NCBI GenBank assembly: GCA_017307165.1
Contig: JAFKGK010000010.1
Coordinates: forward strand, 38,006-102,005
Length of the DNA stretch: 64,000 bases
Direction: 5' to 3'
Origin: Candidatus Melainabacteria bacterium
GTDB lineage: Bacteria > Cyanobacteriota > Vampirovibrionia > Obscuribacterales > Obscuribacteraceae
Made by a program: the position numbers and the translations under genes. Below are positions 43,387 to 52,434 of the stretch, piece after piece. How positions within the stretch are numbered: position 1 is the first letter of the stretch; every line of letters starts with the position of its first letter. A model generated the notes under the pieces. That model was given only the letters and a program-made list of their open reading frames with translations, did not search any database and was not told the DNA's origin.

Positions 43387-43471
43387 TGTTGAAAAGCTGG
43401 TAATCAAGGTATTGGCCCTTTGTGCTAGCATCAATGCCTAGTCCGTCCTTAACCCAAGCGACCAGTAATCA

Positions 43472-44299
43472 TTGTCCGGCCTCGCATCTGAACCGACTAC
43501 CACAGACAACCAGCCTGCCCAGGATAACGATTTTAGGGTTGCGGTCAAACACGTCTCCAAACGCTATAACATCTATGATCGACCAGTGGATCGGCTCAAA
43601 GAGATCCTGCTCAACAATAAAAAGAGCTATCACCGAGAGTACTGGGCGCTAAAAGACGTCGATGTCAGATTTCCTCCTGGTATCACTGCTCTGATCGGCC
43701 CAAACGGGTCCGGCAAATCCACTCTTTTGCAGATCATCGCCGGCGTGCTCGAACCTACACAGGGCGAGTTGATACGCAATGGTCGTATCACGGCCATATT
43801 GGAGCTTGGTGCTGGCTTTCAATCGGATTACAGCGGCCGCGAAAACGTGATCATGAATGGCATGATCCTCGGCATCCCCAAGGCGGAGATCGAGAGCAGA
43901 GTCGCTGAGATCGCGGCTTTTGCCGAGCTTGGAGACTTTTTTGACCAGCCGATCAAGACTTATAGCAGCGGCATGGTTGTGCGCCTGGCCTTTGCTGTAG
44001 CGGTTAGCGTCGAGCCCGATATATTGCTCGTTGACGAAGCCCTGGCGGTAGGCGATCTGGCTTTTCAGACCAAATGCAAAAACCACATGGCCAAGCTCAA
44101 GGCGCAGGGCAAGACGATTATCTTTGTCACGCACGATCTGCAAGCAGTCCGCGAATGGTGCAACTATGCCATCTTGATGAACGGCGGGCAGGTCGTCATG
44201 GCCGGTGAAGTAGAGCCAATCGTAGTAGAGTTTGAAAAGATCATGGCCAATACAAGCCTAGTCAGAGAAAAACACTTTACTCCTGGCGAAAGCAGCTGA
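43472..44299 (+). CDS. ABC transporter ATPase of the polysaccharide-export type (Wzt/TagH)
   Basis: Cytosolic ATPase that normally powers export of lipid-linked glycans with an ABC-2 permease. It starts at a TTG (43472). The features read VAVKHVSKRYNIYDRPVDRL, the family's conserved WALKDVDVRFPPG, Walker A GPNGSGKST, then ILELGAGFQSDYSGRENVIM typical of TagH/Wzt. The ABC signature YSSGMVVRLAFAVAVSVEP and Walker B ILLVDEALAVGDLAFQTKC follow. It lacks the C-terminal carbohydrate-binding domain of Wzt. No permease gene is adjacent or elsewhere in the window, so the partner must be distant or the protein has another role. Confidence 0.92.
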   Translation: MSGLASEPTTTDNQPAQDNDFRVAVKHVSKRYNIYDRPVDRLKEILLNNKKSYHREYWALKDVDVRFPPGITALIGPNGSGKSTLLQIIAGVLEPTQGELIRNGRITAILELGAGFQSDYSGRENVIMNGMILGIPKAEIESRVAEIAAFAELGDFFDQPIKTYSSGMVVRLAFAVAVSVEPDILLVDEALAVGDLAFQTKCKNHMAKLKAQGKTIIFVTHDLQAVREWCNYAILMNGGQVVMAGEVEPIVVEFEKIMANTSLVREKHFTPGESS

Positions 44300-44309
44300 T
44301 CGGAGACCT

Positions 44310-45476
44310 ATGTTGAGGCGCTTGACCGGCAGCATCTGCATATGGCTGGCACTTTATCTGGTGGCATTCAACTGGTTTTTCAGTGAAATAAAACCGATCA
44401 GATATTTTAATATCACCTCCTACATCCCTCTCGATCAAAACCCGCTTTTAGCCAAGCTCAAGGATTATCTCGAAGGCCATGGTCAGACGCCCGACATCCT
44501 CATGCTCGGCTCATCTCTTTATCTTTATCCATCGATGCGGCTGGATGAAAGATTTACCAATCAAAAAACCAGGTATGACAATTGGTTTTTGAGAAATAAA
44601 TTGAGTGCATTGACCGAGCCAAAAGCATTTGAAGACAAGCTAATCAAAGCAAATAGTCCTCTCAAACGAGTACACAGCCTGGCTGTGCAAGGCTCCATTG
44701 CGTCAGATCAATTGACAATTTGGCGTAATGTCATACACCATGGCAGACTGCCAAAACTGTTGATGCTGGAGCTTTCGCCAAGATTTTTGTGCGACAACAC
44801 AAAAGATCCAGACAAGACTGCCGTGCGCCAGGCACTACCTGACTGGGATGCAGTGTCTGCCTCGCTAAAATCAAAAAAACTGGCGGATATCGTCTCGCAG
44901 ATAGCCGGGCAGTATTTTTACTATTACAAGGTCAAACCAGACTACAGAGAGCTTATCAACGCCCTCACAGCCACTATTTTGCAGCATCCACTCAATCAAT
45001 GGGAAGCTGAAAATCGCATAACAAGGCCACCTTTGTCCAGTTATACCAATCTGGATAATGCCTTTGAACCACAATACCAGTGGACTGGCCCCAAGTATCA
45101 TGATCTGGAAACCTACAGGCAAATGTACCAGCCATATGACAAAACAAGATTTGAAAGTCAGGCAAAGGCATTTGATCAGTTGATCGAACTTGCCATGCAA
45201 AAGCAAATCACTGTGATCATCACTGCCATGCCAGCTTCCAAGCCTAATAAAGAGTTGATAGACAAAGCGTTTTTAGACGATTACGCAACATATTTAGCCA
45301 AACTGCAGAGATCTAAATATCGGGAAAATAAAGTAGTTTTGATCGACCTTTTTCACAGTGCCAATTTTTCGGATGAAGATTTTGAAGACTCAGCGCACCT
45401 CAATGCCGACGGCGCTAACAAGTTTTTTGACTCCGCTACAGATAGGATCAAGACTTCATTTAGCGGTCACAAATAG
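44310..45476 (+). CDS. DltD-like SGNH-fold membrane-anchored protein
   Basis: A 388-residue protein with an N-terminal TM segment (SICIWLALYLVAFNWFF). Its SGNH block I is DILMLGSSLYLYPSMRL (Ser 68/69), and a near C-terminal DFEDSAHLNADGANKFFDS supplies Asp and His, as in DltD, the protein that works with the DltB MBOAT in D-alanylation of teichoic acids. The shared ectodomain also has LMLELSPRFLCDN and YDLETYRQMYQP-type segments. Its paralogue at 51248 is the second half of a doublet flanking GT-C and YfhO genes. Likely role: acyl or other ester transfer to exported glycans. Dlt-type substrates are not implied. Confidence 0.75.
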   Translation: MLRRLTGSICIWLALYLVAFNWFFSEIKPIRYFNITSYIPLDQNPLLAKLKDYLEGHGQTPDILMLGSSLYLYPSMRLDERFTNQKTRYDNWFLRNKLSALTEPKAFEDKLIKANSPLKRVHSLAVQGSIASDQLTIWRNVIHHGRLPKLLMLELSPRFLCDNTKDPDKTAVRQALPDWDAVSASLKSKKLADIVSQIAGQYFYYYKVKPDYRELINALTATILQHPLNQWEAENRITRPPLSSYTNLDNAFEPQYQWTGPKYHDLETYRQMYQPYDKTRFESQAKAFDQLIELAMQKQITVIITAMPASKPNKELIDKAFLDDYATYLAKLQRSKYRENKVVLIDLFHSANFSDEDFEDSAHLNADGANKFFDSATDRIKTSFSGHK

Positions 45477-47099
45477 ATCGTATCTCGATCCATCGGGCAG
45501 AGCACGACTGCCGGAGAGTTTGTATTGACCACCGGTTCTGATGATGTTTTCGAGACGCTGATATGCGTCTGCGCTAACCTTGTCGGCCAATGCGTTGCCT
45601 TGCTCGCCAGTCTTGAGCAGGTACCAATTGTAATACGGAACCTGATCAGCATTGTATTCAAATACGTCCCCGTGCAAAGTAAACCGCCTAAATGTCGACA
45701 CCTCTAAAGTCAATTTGCGCCGTAGCGCTGCTACCTCTAAACCATGCACGCTAACTTCCTTTGTGCTCGACATGACATTTAGCCTGTTGAGGGGCAAGTC
45801 AGCATTTTTGATGCTAGTCATAAGCCAGTCGACTCCCCAAGCGTCATTGCCCCGAGTAGGATAACCAGCGGGATCGAGGCGCTCCGCCTCACCACGACCA
45901 ATAACAGCTTCAATGAATTTTGCTATCGCTGGCGAACCCGGGATTGGATATGGCACAAATGAAAATACAAAGTACTGCACTATTGCAAGGCAGGTAACAA
46001 GTTTGGCTATTGCAATAAAAGCCTTTCCCAAACGATCATCTTTATCGACTGCGGCCTGATAGCTCATTGCAACAACTAGCGCTAGCAGGTAGACGATAGG
46101 TATTTCGTAGCGCGGTTCTGGTCGATTAACTGACAAAGCCGAAAGAGTCACCAGTCCGAAAGCGCTGGCAAAGGCAAGCTCATATAAGGGCTTTAGACGC
46201 TGGCGAGCAGCCCAAACGAGATAGCCAAAACCTGCGACTACTAGCAGTAGCAAAAGCGGGGAAATAATAGCAGGCCAAGAGGTAGCGTAGCTCCAAAGAT
46301 GCTCTGCCAGCGTAATGATAAAAGTATTACCTTTTGCAGCTTGAGGATAGTAATAATTTTTCCAGCTTATGAGACTGTCTGAGTTTGGCAACAGCCACAA
46401 CAGCAGCGCACCAGCGAGCGGCAAACCCATTATAAAAAGCTTGCCAAAATTATTTGCGTCGAACTGTTTGCGGAAGACCAAAGCAATCAGCCTCCACACA
46501 AAAAAACCGGCCAACCATAAGAAGCTAGTCTGCTTTGCCGTGCCAGCAATGGCAAGGATTAGAGCAAGCAAGACGATCTCACGCCAGGTAGAGTGGCGAG
46601 TAGTGCCCATCATGCAATAAAAAGCAGCAGAAAGCAGGGCAAGGTTGCCAAAATCAAGCAATGGCTGGCGACTCAAAACCACGACCAGAGGACAGACTGC
46701 GATAAATACTATGGCAAAAAAAGCAGCAAATCGTCCTACTCCAATTTTGATGGCGCCACCATATACAGAGGCAAACAGGATAAGCCAATAGATTAGATTG
46801 ACAGCTGCATCAGCATACTTTGATGGCCCAAATGCCAGTTGACTCACTGCAAAAAGCAGGTGTTGAGTCATTGGATAGTTAAAACTTACGGTCAAAAACT
46901 CCTTCCAAAAGTCCTGCCTAAAGGGTCTGAAATGCTTGATCAACTCACTGTAATGGTGCGCATCTAATACATGATTGGCTGCATCCCAGCTAGGTAAGCT
47001 ATGGTCGAGGCATCGCCATGTCAAATATAAAATAAGATAAATAACACAAAATGCAACGGTGGCTATGTGCCCGGTTGATCGGAAGGATCTTGGTGTCAA
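45456..47099 (-). CDS. GT-C (family 39-like) membrane glycosyltransferase
   Basis: A 547-residue membrane protein with about 12 TM segments, of the PMT/ArnT-like superfamily. The first periplasmic loop after TM1 (SLPSWDAANHVLDAHHYSEL) holds the Asp at the catalytic position. The second loop includes VSFNYPMTQHLLFAVSQLAF, and TKQTSFLWLAGFFVWRLIA follows in the mid-chain. A ~120-residue C-terminal soluble part (GNDAWGVDWLMTSIKNADLP, then YWYLLKTGEQGN-like) ends the chain. Donor is expected to be a polyprenyl-phosphate sugar. It is convergent with the DltD-like gene, overlapping it by 21 bases. Substrate unknown. Confidence 0.8.
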   Translation of the reverse strand: MTPRSFRSTGHIATVAFCVIYLILYLTWRCLDHSLPSWDAANHVLDAHHYSELIKHFRPFRQDFWKEFLTVSFNYPMTQHLLFAVSQLAFGPSKYADAAVNLIYWLILFASVYGGAIKIGVGRFAAFFAIVFIAVCPLVVVLSRQPLLDFGNLALLSAAFYCMMGTTRHSTWREIVLLALILAIAGTAKQTSFLWLAGFFVWRLIALVFRKQFDANNFGKLFIMGLPLAGALLLWLLPNSDSLISWKNYYYPQAAKGNTFIITLAEHLWSYATSWPAIISPLLLLLVVAGFGYLVWAARQRLKPLYELAFASAFGLVTLSALSVNRPEPRYEIPIVYLLALVVAMSYQAAVDKDDRLGKAFIAIAKLVTCLAIVQYFVFSFVPYPIPGSPAIAKFIEAVIGRGEAERLDPAGYPTRGNDAWGVDWLMTSIKNADLPLNRLNVMSSTKEVSVHGLEVAALRRKLTLEVSTFRRFTLHGDVFEYNADQVPYYNWYLLKTGEQGNALADKVSADAYQRLENIIRTGGQYKLSGSRALPDGSRYDLFVTAK

Positions 47100-47163
47100 T
47101 ACATTGATGCTCCAGTCTATGCTGGTATTTTAATGCAAAACCTCTTCAATCAGACCTATGCGA

Positions 47164-47193
47164 TTACTTGCAATGACTGGAATATCTTATAAT
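47164..47193 (+). promoter_or_regulatory. Possible leaderless-type promoter for the 47201 gene
   Basis: A perfect TATAAT at 47188-47193 lies 7 bases before the ATG at 47201, so transcription would begin at or next to the start codon. The -35 is weak (TTACTT at 47164-47169, spacer 18). No SD is visible before the ATG, which fits leaderless translation. Confidence 0.35.
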
Positions 47194-47200
47194 CGAAGAT

Positions 47201-48919
47201 ATGCTGGGACAGTCGACATCCTCAATAGACATTCTTTCCAAAAAGACTTTTTGCGCAGCGATCTGCCTCCTTTTGATTGAGTTTCTCGCTTTTGGCTCGA
47301 CAATACGCAACTCAGGTTTTTATTTTGATGATTGGGCCACAGTAGCTAATCTGCATTTTGGGCCTGCCGACTTTCTATCGCAGTTTCAACATTTTCTTAC
47401 ATCAGACACCAAGATCTCTATCCGTCCAATTCAAGGAATTTTGTTGACAGCCTGCTATCAGGTTGCTGGCACTAATCAAGGCCTGTACCATGCGCTCAAT
47501 TGCACCTTCGAATTTATCGCAGCCTTATTGATGTTGATTTTATGCAATAAGATTTTGACACAAAAGGATATCAAGGGAGGCATGAGCTACGTAGCTGCCG
47601 TGACGCTGCTTTTATACCCGTTTGAGGACTCTGTCCACAATTGGATGCTCTGCATAGCATTATCCTTCAGTCGGATCTGTGTCCTTTGGAGCATGATCGT
47701 ATTAGCTGAAGCTGTTGCCAAAAGATCTTACGCAAGGGTCGCACTATCAACACTCCCCTGGGCTTTGATGATATTTAATTACGAAGTATTTGTGCCAGCA
47801 TTAGCGTTAGGACCTATGATTTTGGCTCTCGCATGGAGGCAATCAAAGGTCGACGTCAATTTTTTTATCAAAGGCTCCCTCCTCTTGACCACGTCCGGCT
47901 GTGTACAGATAGTGCTTTTGATCCTCTGGCAAAAATTTGCAGTCCCACTCCTGGGTGGTGGCTGGTTACATGCAATATCATTTGACCCTGGACTAATGTG
48001 GCAAACAGTCTCGCAGGGCATCAGATTAAATTGTCCCGACAACGTGATGCGTTTTGCTTGGCAGCAAGCGAAACTCATAGATGCGAGTCCTTATAATATA
48101 ACTGCGGCCGTAACAGTGGGTCTAGTCACGACCTTGTTTCTTGCAAAATGCTTGCCTTTAAATGATTTTGCTATGGCACACCAATCCAGATTAGAGGCCA
48201 TTGCCTTCGCAGTGATCGGTTTAACCTTATTGCCCCTGACTTACACAATTTTTGGTCTCAACGCGGAGTATGTCCCCGCTGCAACCGGCCTACTCAGTCG
48301 TATCAATGCAGGAGCAGGTCTCGCCCTTTCCTTTTTTATTGCCGGTCTATATGGACTGTGCATTTCCTTGAAAGGCCGACGTTGGTTACTTGTTTGCGTA
48401 TTAACGACTGGGGCATTATTTAGCATCTGCACGGCTCTAAACATCGCCACACAAAGGCCCTGGGAGACAGCTCGCGTTGCTCAAAAAGAGATCAGATCAA
48501 GCCTAGAAAAACTATCACAAACGCTTCCAAAGGCAAAACCGATCAAAGGCTTGATCCTTGCTGGATGCGCACCATATGTGATACATGTGCCAGTTTTTGA
48601 TGGAGTCTGGGATTTTGGAGGTTTTGCTCGACTCGTGCTCAACTCAAACGAGATTCGTGCCACTACAGTCAGCGCCAGACTGATAGCCGATGATAATCGA
48701 GTTCGAGATATGGTTGGCAATATCGAATGCCAAAAAATGAGCTATGACGGTCTTTACCTATTTAATCCTTCCGCAAGCAAACTGCAACCGATAGAAAATC
48801 TTGCACAGCTCAAATCTGCTCTTAAGAGTTTAAATCCCGAGTGGAGACCATCCAACCAAACAATAGATAACTGGAATTCATCTCAGACAACGAAGATCGA
48901 TACAGATGCAAGTCTCTGA
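47201..48919 (+). CDS. Polytopic membrane protein, GT-C-like
   Basis: A 572-residue protein with about eleven TM segments. The first loop has a DD motif (SGFYFDDWATVANLHFGPAD), the position where GT-C glycosyltransferases place catalytic acidic residues. A later conserved SIRPIQGILLTACYQ and KLFLAKCLPL-type loop resemble the superfamily. The last ~110 residues are soluble (GLILAGCAPYVIHVPVFDGV). No named family was recognised. The gene is the first of two overlapping plus-strand genes, with YfhO next (14-base overlap), so expression is coupled. Likely role: periplasmic glycosylation, inferred. Confidence 0.65.
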   Translation: MLGQSTSSIDILSKKTFCAAICLLLIEFLAFGSTIRNSGFYFDDWATVANLHFGPADFLSQFQHFLTSDTKISIRPIQGILLTACYQVAGTNQGLYHALNCTFEFIAALLMLILCNKILTQKDIKGGMSYVAAVTLLLYPFEDSVHNWMLCIALSFSRICVLWSMIVLAEAVAKRSYARVALSTLPWALMIFNYEVFVPALALGPMILALAWRQSKVDVNFFIKGSLLLTTSGCVQIVLLILWQKFAVPLLGGGWLHAISFDPGLMWQTVSQGIRLNCPDNVMRFAWQQAKLIDASPYNITAAVTVGLVTTLFLAKCLPLNDFAMAHQSRLEAIAFAVIGLTLLPLTYTIFGLNAEYVPAATGLLSRINAGAGLALSFFIAGLYGLCISLKGRRWLLVCVLTTGALFSICTALNIATQRPWETARVAQKEIRSSLEKLSQTLPKAKPIKGLILAGCAPYVIHVPVFDGVWDFGGFARLVLNSNEIRATTVSARLIADDNRVRDMVGNIECQKMSYDGLYLFNPSASKLQPIENLAQLKSALKSLNPEWRPSNQTIDNWNSSQTTKIDTDASL

Positions 48920-51200
48920 CAAAGTAAAAAACTGTAAGTGGCTTATCCCGGCTATTTTCGGTATAGGCATCGCTATCAAATACTTTGCCGTCATAACCGG
49001 TAAAAAGGCAATATCTAGAATCGATCGCTTGGCAGAATGGGATAGTGTTTTTCAAGCTTGGTCGACCGGAAGCACTGCAAACTATGACCCTTCCCTGGTG
49101 CAGCTTCTGATCCCAAACTACATGCTAGTGGCCAAATTATGGCACTCTGGCATCGCGCCACTTTGGAACGCTCATAGTGGATACGGGATGCCATTACTAG
49201 CAGATGTACAGTCTTGTGCACTTTCTATTTTGCATTTGCCCCTGGCTTTATGGCCAAATATGCACACTTACAATCTTATCTTGTTAAGTCAGATTGTTAT
49301 CGCTTTTACAGGCATGTTCCTTTTCTGCTGCTTAGTGCGACTGAGAGCCTTGCCTGCTGCTCTGGCAGCTCTCATGTACTCACAATGTCCTTATATCCTG
49401 TATTACATGGAGTTGTTGAGTGGGACAAGCTCAATTTTACTACCTGGGTTATTTGCAGCCTTCGCCTATGCAGCTGATCGCGGCACCCGCCTTAGCACGG
49501 CTATCTGCAGTATTATGTGCGCTATATATGTCTTGGCTGGACATCCCGAGTCCTCTCTCTTTGGCATTCTTTTTGGCAGCATTTTGTTTGTATTTTGGCC
49601 TATAAACCGCAATTATCGTGCGAGATTATGCCGATTGAGCATGATCGCCTTGAGCTCAATAACTCTGGCCGCACCAATGCTGCTACCACTGGCAGAGTAT
49701 CTAAAAATTGGCGACTCTTATAAATATGCCGGCGACGTCTCAGCGTTTGCCCCCTGGCAAGGCATACTTCTCAATCTGCTGACACCCTGCTCCAAAAACG
49801 CCAGTCCTTTCATCTCCGCCTTTTCGCTGTGGGGCCTGGGAATGGCAATACACGGCCTCACGCAGATGCCCCGCATAGCTAGACAGATCACCGTTTTTTT
49901 ATTTGGCATGGCGATTGCATCTCTACTCTTGATTGGGCGATATGGATTTGTTCATGATTTATTGCAACTCGGATGGCTCAATTATCTAATTACGATATAT
50001 TTGATACCAGCATATTTGATCTTTTTGAGCACCACGACTTGCATTGGTCTGCAAACTTTTTTGTATGCAATGAAAACACGTGACACTTGCACCCGCGCGG
50101 TACTTGTCTTGATAGCATGTGTTTGTCTTCCGGTGGCAGTGAGTTATTGGGCCACTGGCAATGCGCAAATTTTAGATACCTACAATTTTGATGCCACTCT
50201 TGGGACCCTGCGGCTAGATCCAGCATCACTTACCAAGCAAGCAATCATTGCACTAGTTACAGCAATTTTATTAGTCATATTTTGGCGCAAAGGCAGACCA
50301 ACGCTAATTTGCCTTGGCCTCATTACGAGTTTGATGGTTGCATCGGCCAAATCTCTCCCAATGCACCAGGCGTTTGAATTTCCACAAGCGCAAACAATCG
50401 CCTTTTTACACACACATCCAGGCCGGGTGTTATCTCTCAAAGATCACATCTTAAAACCCAACTACAATGCAGTTTATGGAATTGATAGCGTTAGAGTACA
50501 CAATCCGCTGATGCCACCGCGCTTCACCGACTGGGTCAAAGCGTGCGGAGGACAGCTAGACGAGTTTCGCAACCAGACCTATCGGGCAAATACTCTCAGC
50601 CCAGCAATAAACCTTAGTAGCGTAAAATATATCGCCACCCAGTTTGAAACATTGCCATCGCCGTACCAGCACGTTTTTACCTCTACAGAAGGGATAGCAA
50701 TTTATTTAAATCCTCTTGCACTTCCGCATGCATATTTCTGTAATCAAGCTGTTCTCTGTGAGACAAAAAAAGAGGCTTTGGACTATCTCAAGCAGAGTTC
50801 TTTTGATCTATCGAGAGGAGTTGCTATCGAAACATCATCTTGTAGCATTGACTTGCTCACAAAGTTGCAACAAGAACTCACTCGCAAAAAAATCAACCAA
50901 ATCGCAGAAGCCAAAAATGTGGGTAACAACAAATCGCATCAAATCTACGAAAGCAATTGTGATGCTCCTCGATTGTTAGTAGTATCTGACACCTTTTATC
51001 CAGGTTGGAAAGCGAGTCTGGATGGTCAGCCGTCAGAGATAATCAGAGCTAACTATTACTTCAAAGCAATCTTAGTGCCGGCTGGTAGCCATCGCATTGA
51101 GCTGAAGTTTGCACCAGACACATACTGGCTCGGATGCTCCTTAGCGCTGGCATCATTGTTAGGTACTGCTCTCTTGGCTCTGACAGGCAGGCGAAACTGA
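48906..51200 (+). CDS. YfhO-family membrane protein
   Basis: A 764-residue integral membrane protein. The N-terminal loop has SRIDRLAEWDSVFQ and a conserved NYMLVAKLWHSGIAPLWNAH (substrate loop), then LALWPNMHTYNLILLSQIVI and about 11 further TM segments. The C-terminal ectodomain ends with the classic YfhO signature LVVSDTFYPGWKASLDGQ, then ANYYFKAILVPAGSHRIEL, followed by a last TM helix. YfhO in Gram-positives attaches sugars to lipoteichoic acid, consistent with periplasmic transfer from a polyprenyl-phosphate sugar. It overlaps the preceding gene by 14 bases. Substrate here is not known. Confidence 0.85.
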   Translation: MQVSDKVKNCKWLIPAIFGIGIAIKYFAVITGKKAISRIDRLAEWDSVFQAWSTGSTANYDPSLVQLLIPNYMLVAKLWHSGIAPLWNAHSGYGMPLLADVQSCALSILHLPLALWPNMHTYNLILLSQIVIAFTGMFLFCCLVRLRALPAALAALMYSQCPYILYYMELLSGTSSILLPGLFAAFAYAADRGTRLSTAICSIMCAIYVLAGHPESSLFGILFGSILFVFWPINRNYRARLCRLSMIALSSITLAAPMLLPLAEYLKIGDSYKYAGDVSAFAPWQGILLNLLTPCSKNASPFISAFSLWGLGMAIHGLTQMPRIARQITVFLFGMAIASLLLIGRYGFVHDLLQLGWLNYLITIYLIPAYLIFLSTTTCIGLQTFLYAMKTRDTCTRAVLVLIACVCLPVAVSYWATGNAQILDTYNFDATLGTLRLDPASLTKQAIIALVTAILLVIFWRKGRPTLICLGLITSLMVASAKSLPMHQAFEFPQAQTIAFLHTHPGRVLSLKDHILKPNYNAVYGIDSVRVHNPLMPPRFTDWVKACGGQLDEFRNQTYRANTLSPAINLSSVKYIATQFETLPSPYQHVFTSTEGIAIYLNPLALPHAYFCNQAVLCETKKEALDYLKQSSFDLSRGVAIETSSCSIDLLTKLQQELTRKKINQIAEAKNVGNNKSHQIYESNCDAPRLLVVSDTFYPGWKASLDGQPSEIIRANYYFKAILVPAGSHRIELKFAPDTYWLGCSLALASLLGTALLALTGRRN

Positions 51201-51247
51201 TTCTAATCGGAGCCTGGTGCCATTCATGCTAGCATTGAACAGTCTCG

Positions 51248-52432
51248 TTGGCATTATGCGTGCGTATACTACATAGCTGTTTCCTTTTGACAATTTTGTT
51301 CATCGCTATCACGGATGGACTACTCATCCATTTCAAACCTCTCAAGCACTTTAACAACCTAGGTTTTACTCCCCTAGATTTAAATCCATTAGTCGCCAAA
51401 CTGCCAGAGTTTATGAAACAAGGCGGCAATCCAGATTTACTGCTTTTGGGATCCTCTCTGGTAGTCATTCCCGCAGTCAGATGTGATGATGAGCTCAACG
51501 GTAAGCGCACTCGGTACGATCAAGAATATCGTCGTACTTACATGAATGGCTATAACAAAGCACAAACTCTGCAAAAAATGCTGGTCGAGCGAATGCATCG
51601 ACCTGTAGCATTGGCCAACCTCGGCATCATTGCCAGCATGATGTCTGATCACCAATTGATTTTGGAAAAAGCGCTAAAAAGCGGAAAGAAACCAAAACTT
51701 GTTGTTTGCTGCCTCGCACCTAGAGACTTTTTGGATAATTATCGTTCGCAGGTCGAAACTACTCCTGTCTACCAAGTACTGGCTGACGCACAATTTTTGC
51801 AAGACCTCATCAACCGGCACGCAAAACTTGATGAGATACTTTCCTATACAACCGGCCTGTTGTGGCACTACTACCAAGTTAGAGCAGACTACAAAACGAT
51901 CATTATAGGCCAAACAGCTGCATTGCTAAATCGACCGACCTCACTATTTATGGCTGCATTAGCGAATGACGGTAATACAACAGCAAAACGAGGGGATCAA
52001 GATAACTCTGCAGTCGACAGTCATGTTCAGCCAGTCCAAAAAGTACCAGACTACGAAAGCCCTCCAAACACCTTGGACGATCTCAACAACTACAAAAAGG
52101 TCTACCTCCCAGTCAACGACAAATGCTTTGAGACGCAAAGGACCTATCTCCAAAAGCTTTTGAAGCAATGCCAGGATACCCACACACCTATCCTAATCGT
52201 CAACATGCCTCTGACAAAACAAAACAAAGAGATCCTGCCGCCAGAGCTGTGGACAAGATACTTTGCCACGGTCAAGGGACTTTGCACCAAATATGGTGCC
52301 AGCTACTACGATGCTGACCTGGCGGACTACACTCTGGCTGACTTTGAAGACTCCTGCCATATGAATGCCCAGGGTGGCAAAAAGTTTTATAAAGCAGTAC
52401 TCGAGCCGATCAGTAAAAACCTCAAGCTCTGA
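51248..52432 (+). CDS. DltD-like SGNH-fold protein, paralogue of 44310-45476
   Basis: A 394-residue protein starting at a TTG (51248; a GTG at 51260 is a possible alternative). It has one N-terminal TM (SCFLLTILFIAITDGLL) and the shared start of the ectodomain FKPLKHFNNLGFTPLDLNPL, closely matching its paralogue. The SGNH block I is DLLLLGSSLVVIPAVRC (Ser 69/70), and the C-terminal DFEDSCHMNAQGGKKFY has the Asp/His pair. Middle segment LLWHYYQVRADYKTII corresponds to YFYYYKVKPDYRELI of the first copy. Together the two copies bracket GT-C and YfhO genes. A sequential or alternative acyl-transfer role is inferred. Confidence 0.75.
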   Translation: MALCVRILHSCFLLTILFIAITDGLLIHFKPLKHFNNLGFTPLDLNPLVAKLPEFMKQGGNPDLLLLGSSLVVIPAVRCDDELNGKRTRYDQEYRRTYMNGYNKAQTLQKMLVERMHRPVALANLGIIASMMSDHQLILEKALKSGKKPKLVVCCLAPRDFLDNYRSQVETTPVYQVLADAQFLQDLINRHAKLDEILSYTTGLLWHYYQVRADYKTIIIGQTAALLNRPTSLFMAALANDGNTTAKRGDQDNSAVDSHVQPVQKVPDYESPPNTLDDLNNYKKVYLPVNDKCFETQRTYLQKLLKQCQDTHTPILIVNMPLTKQNKEILPPELWTRYFATVKGLCTKYGASYYDADLADYTLADFEDSCHMNAQGGKKFYKAVLEPISKNLKL

Positions 52433-52434
52433 TA

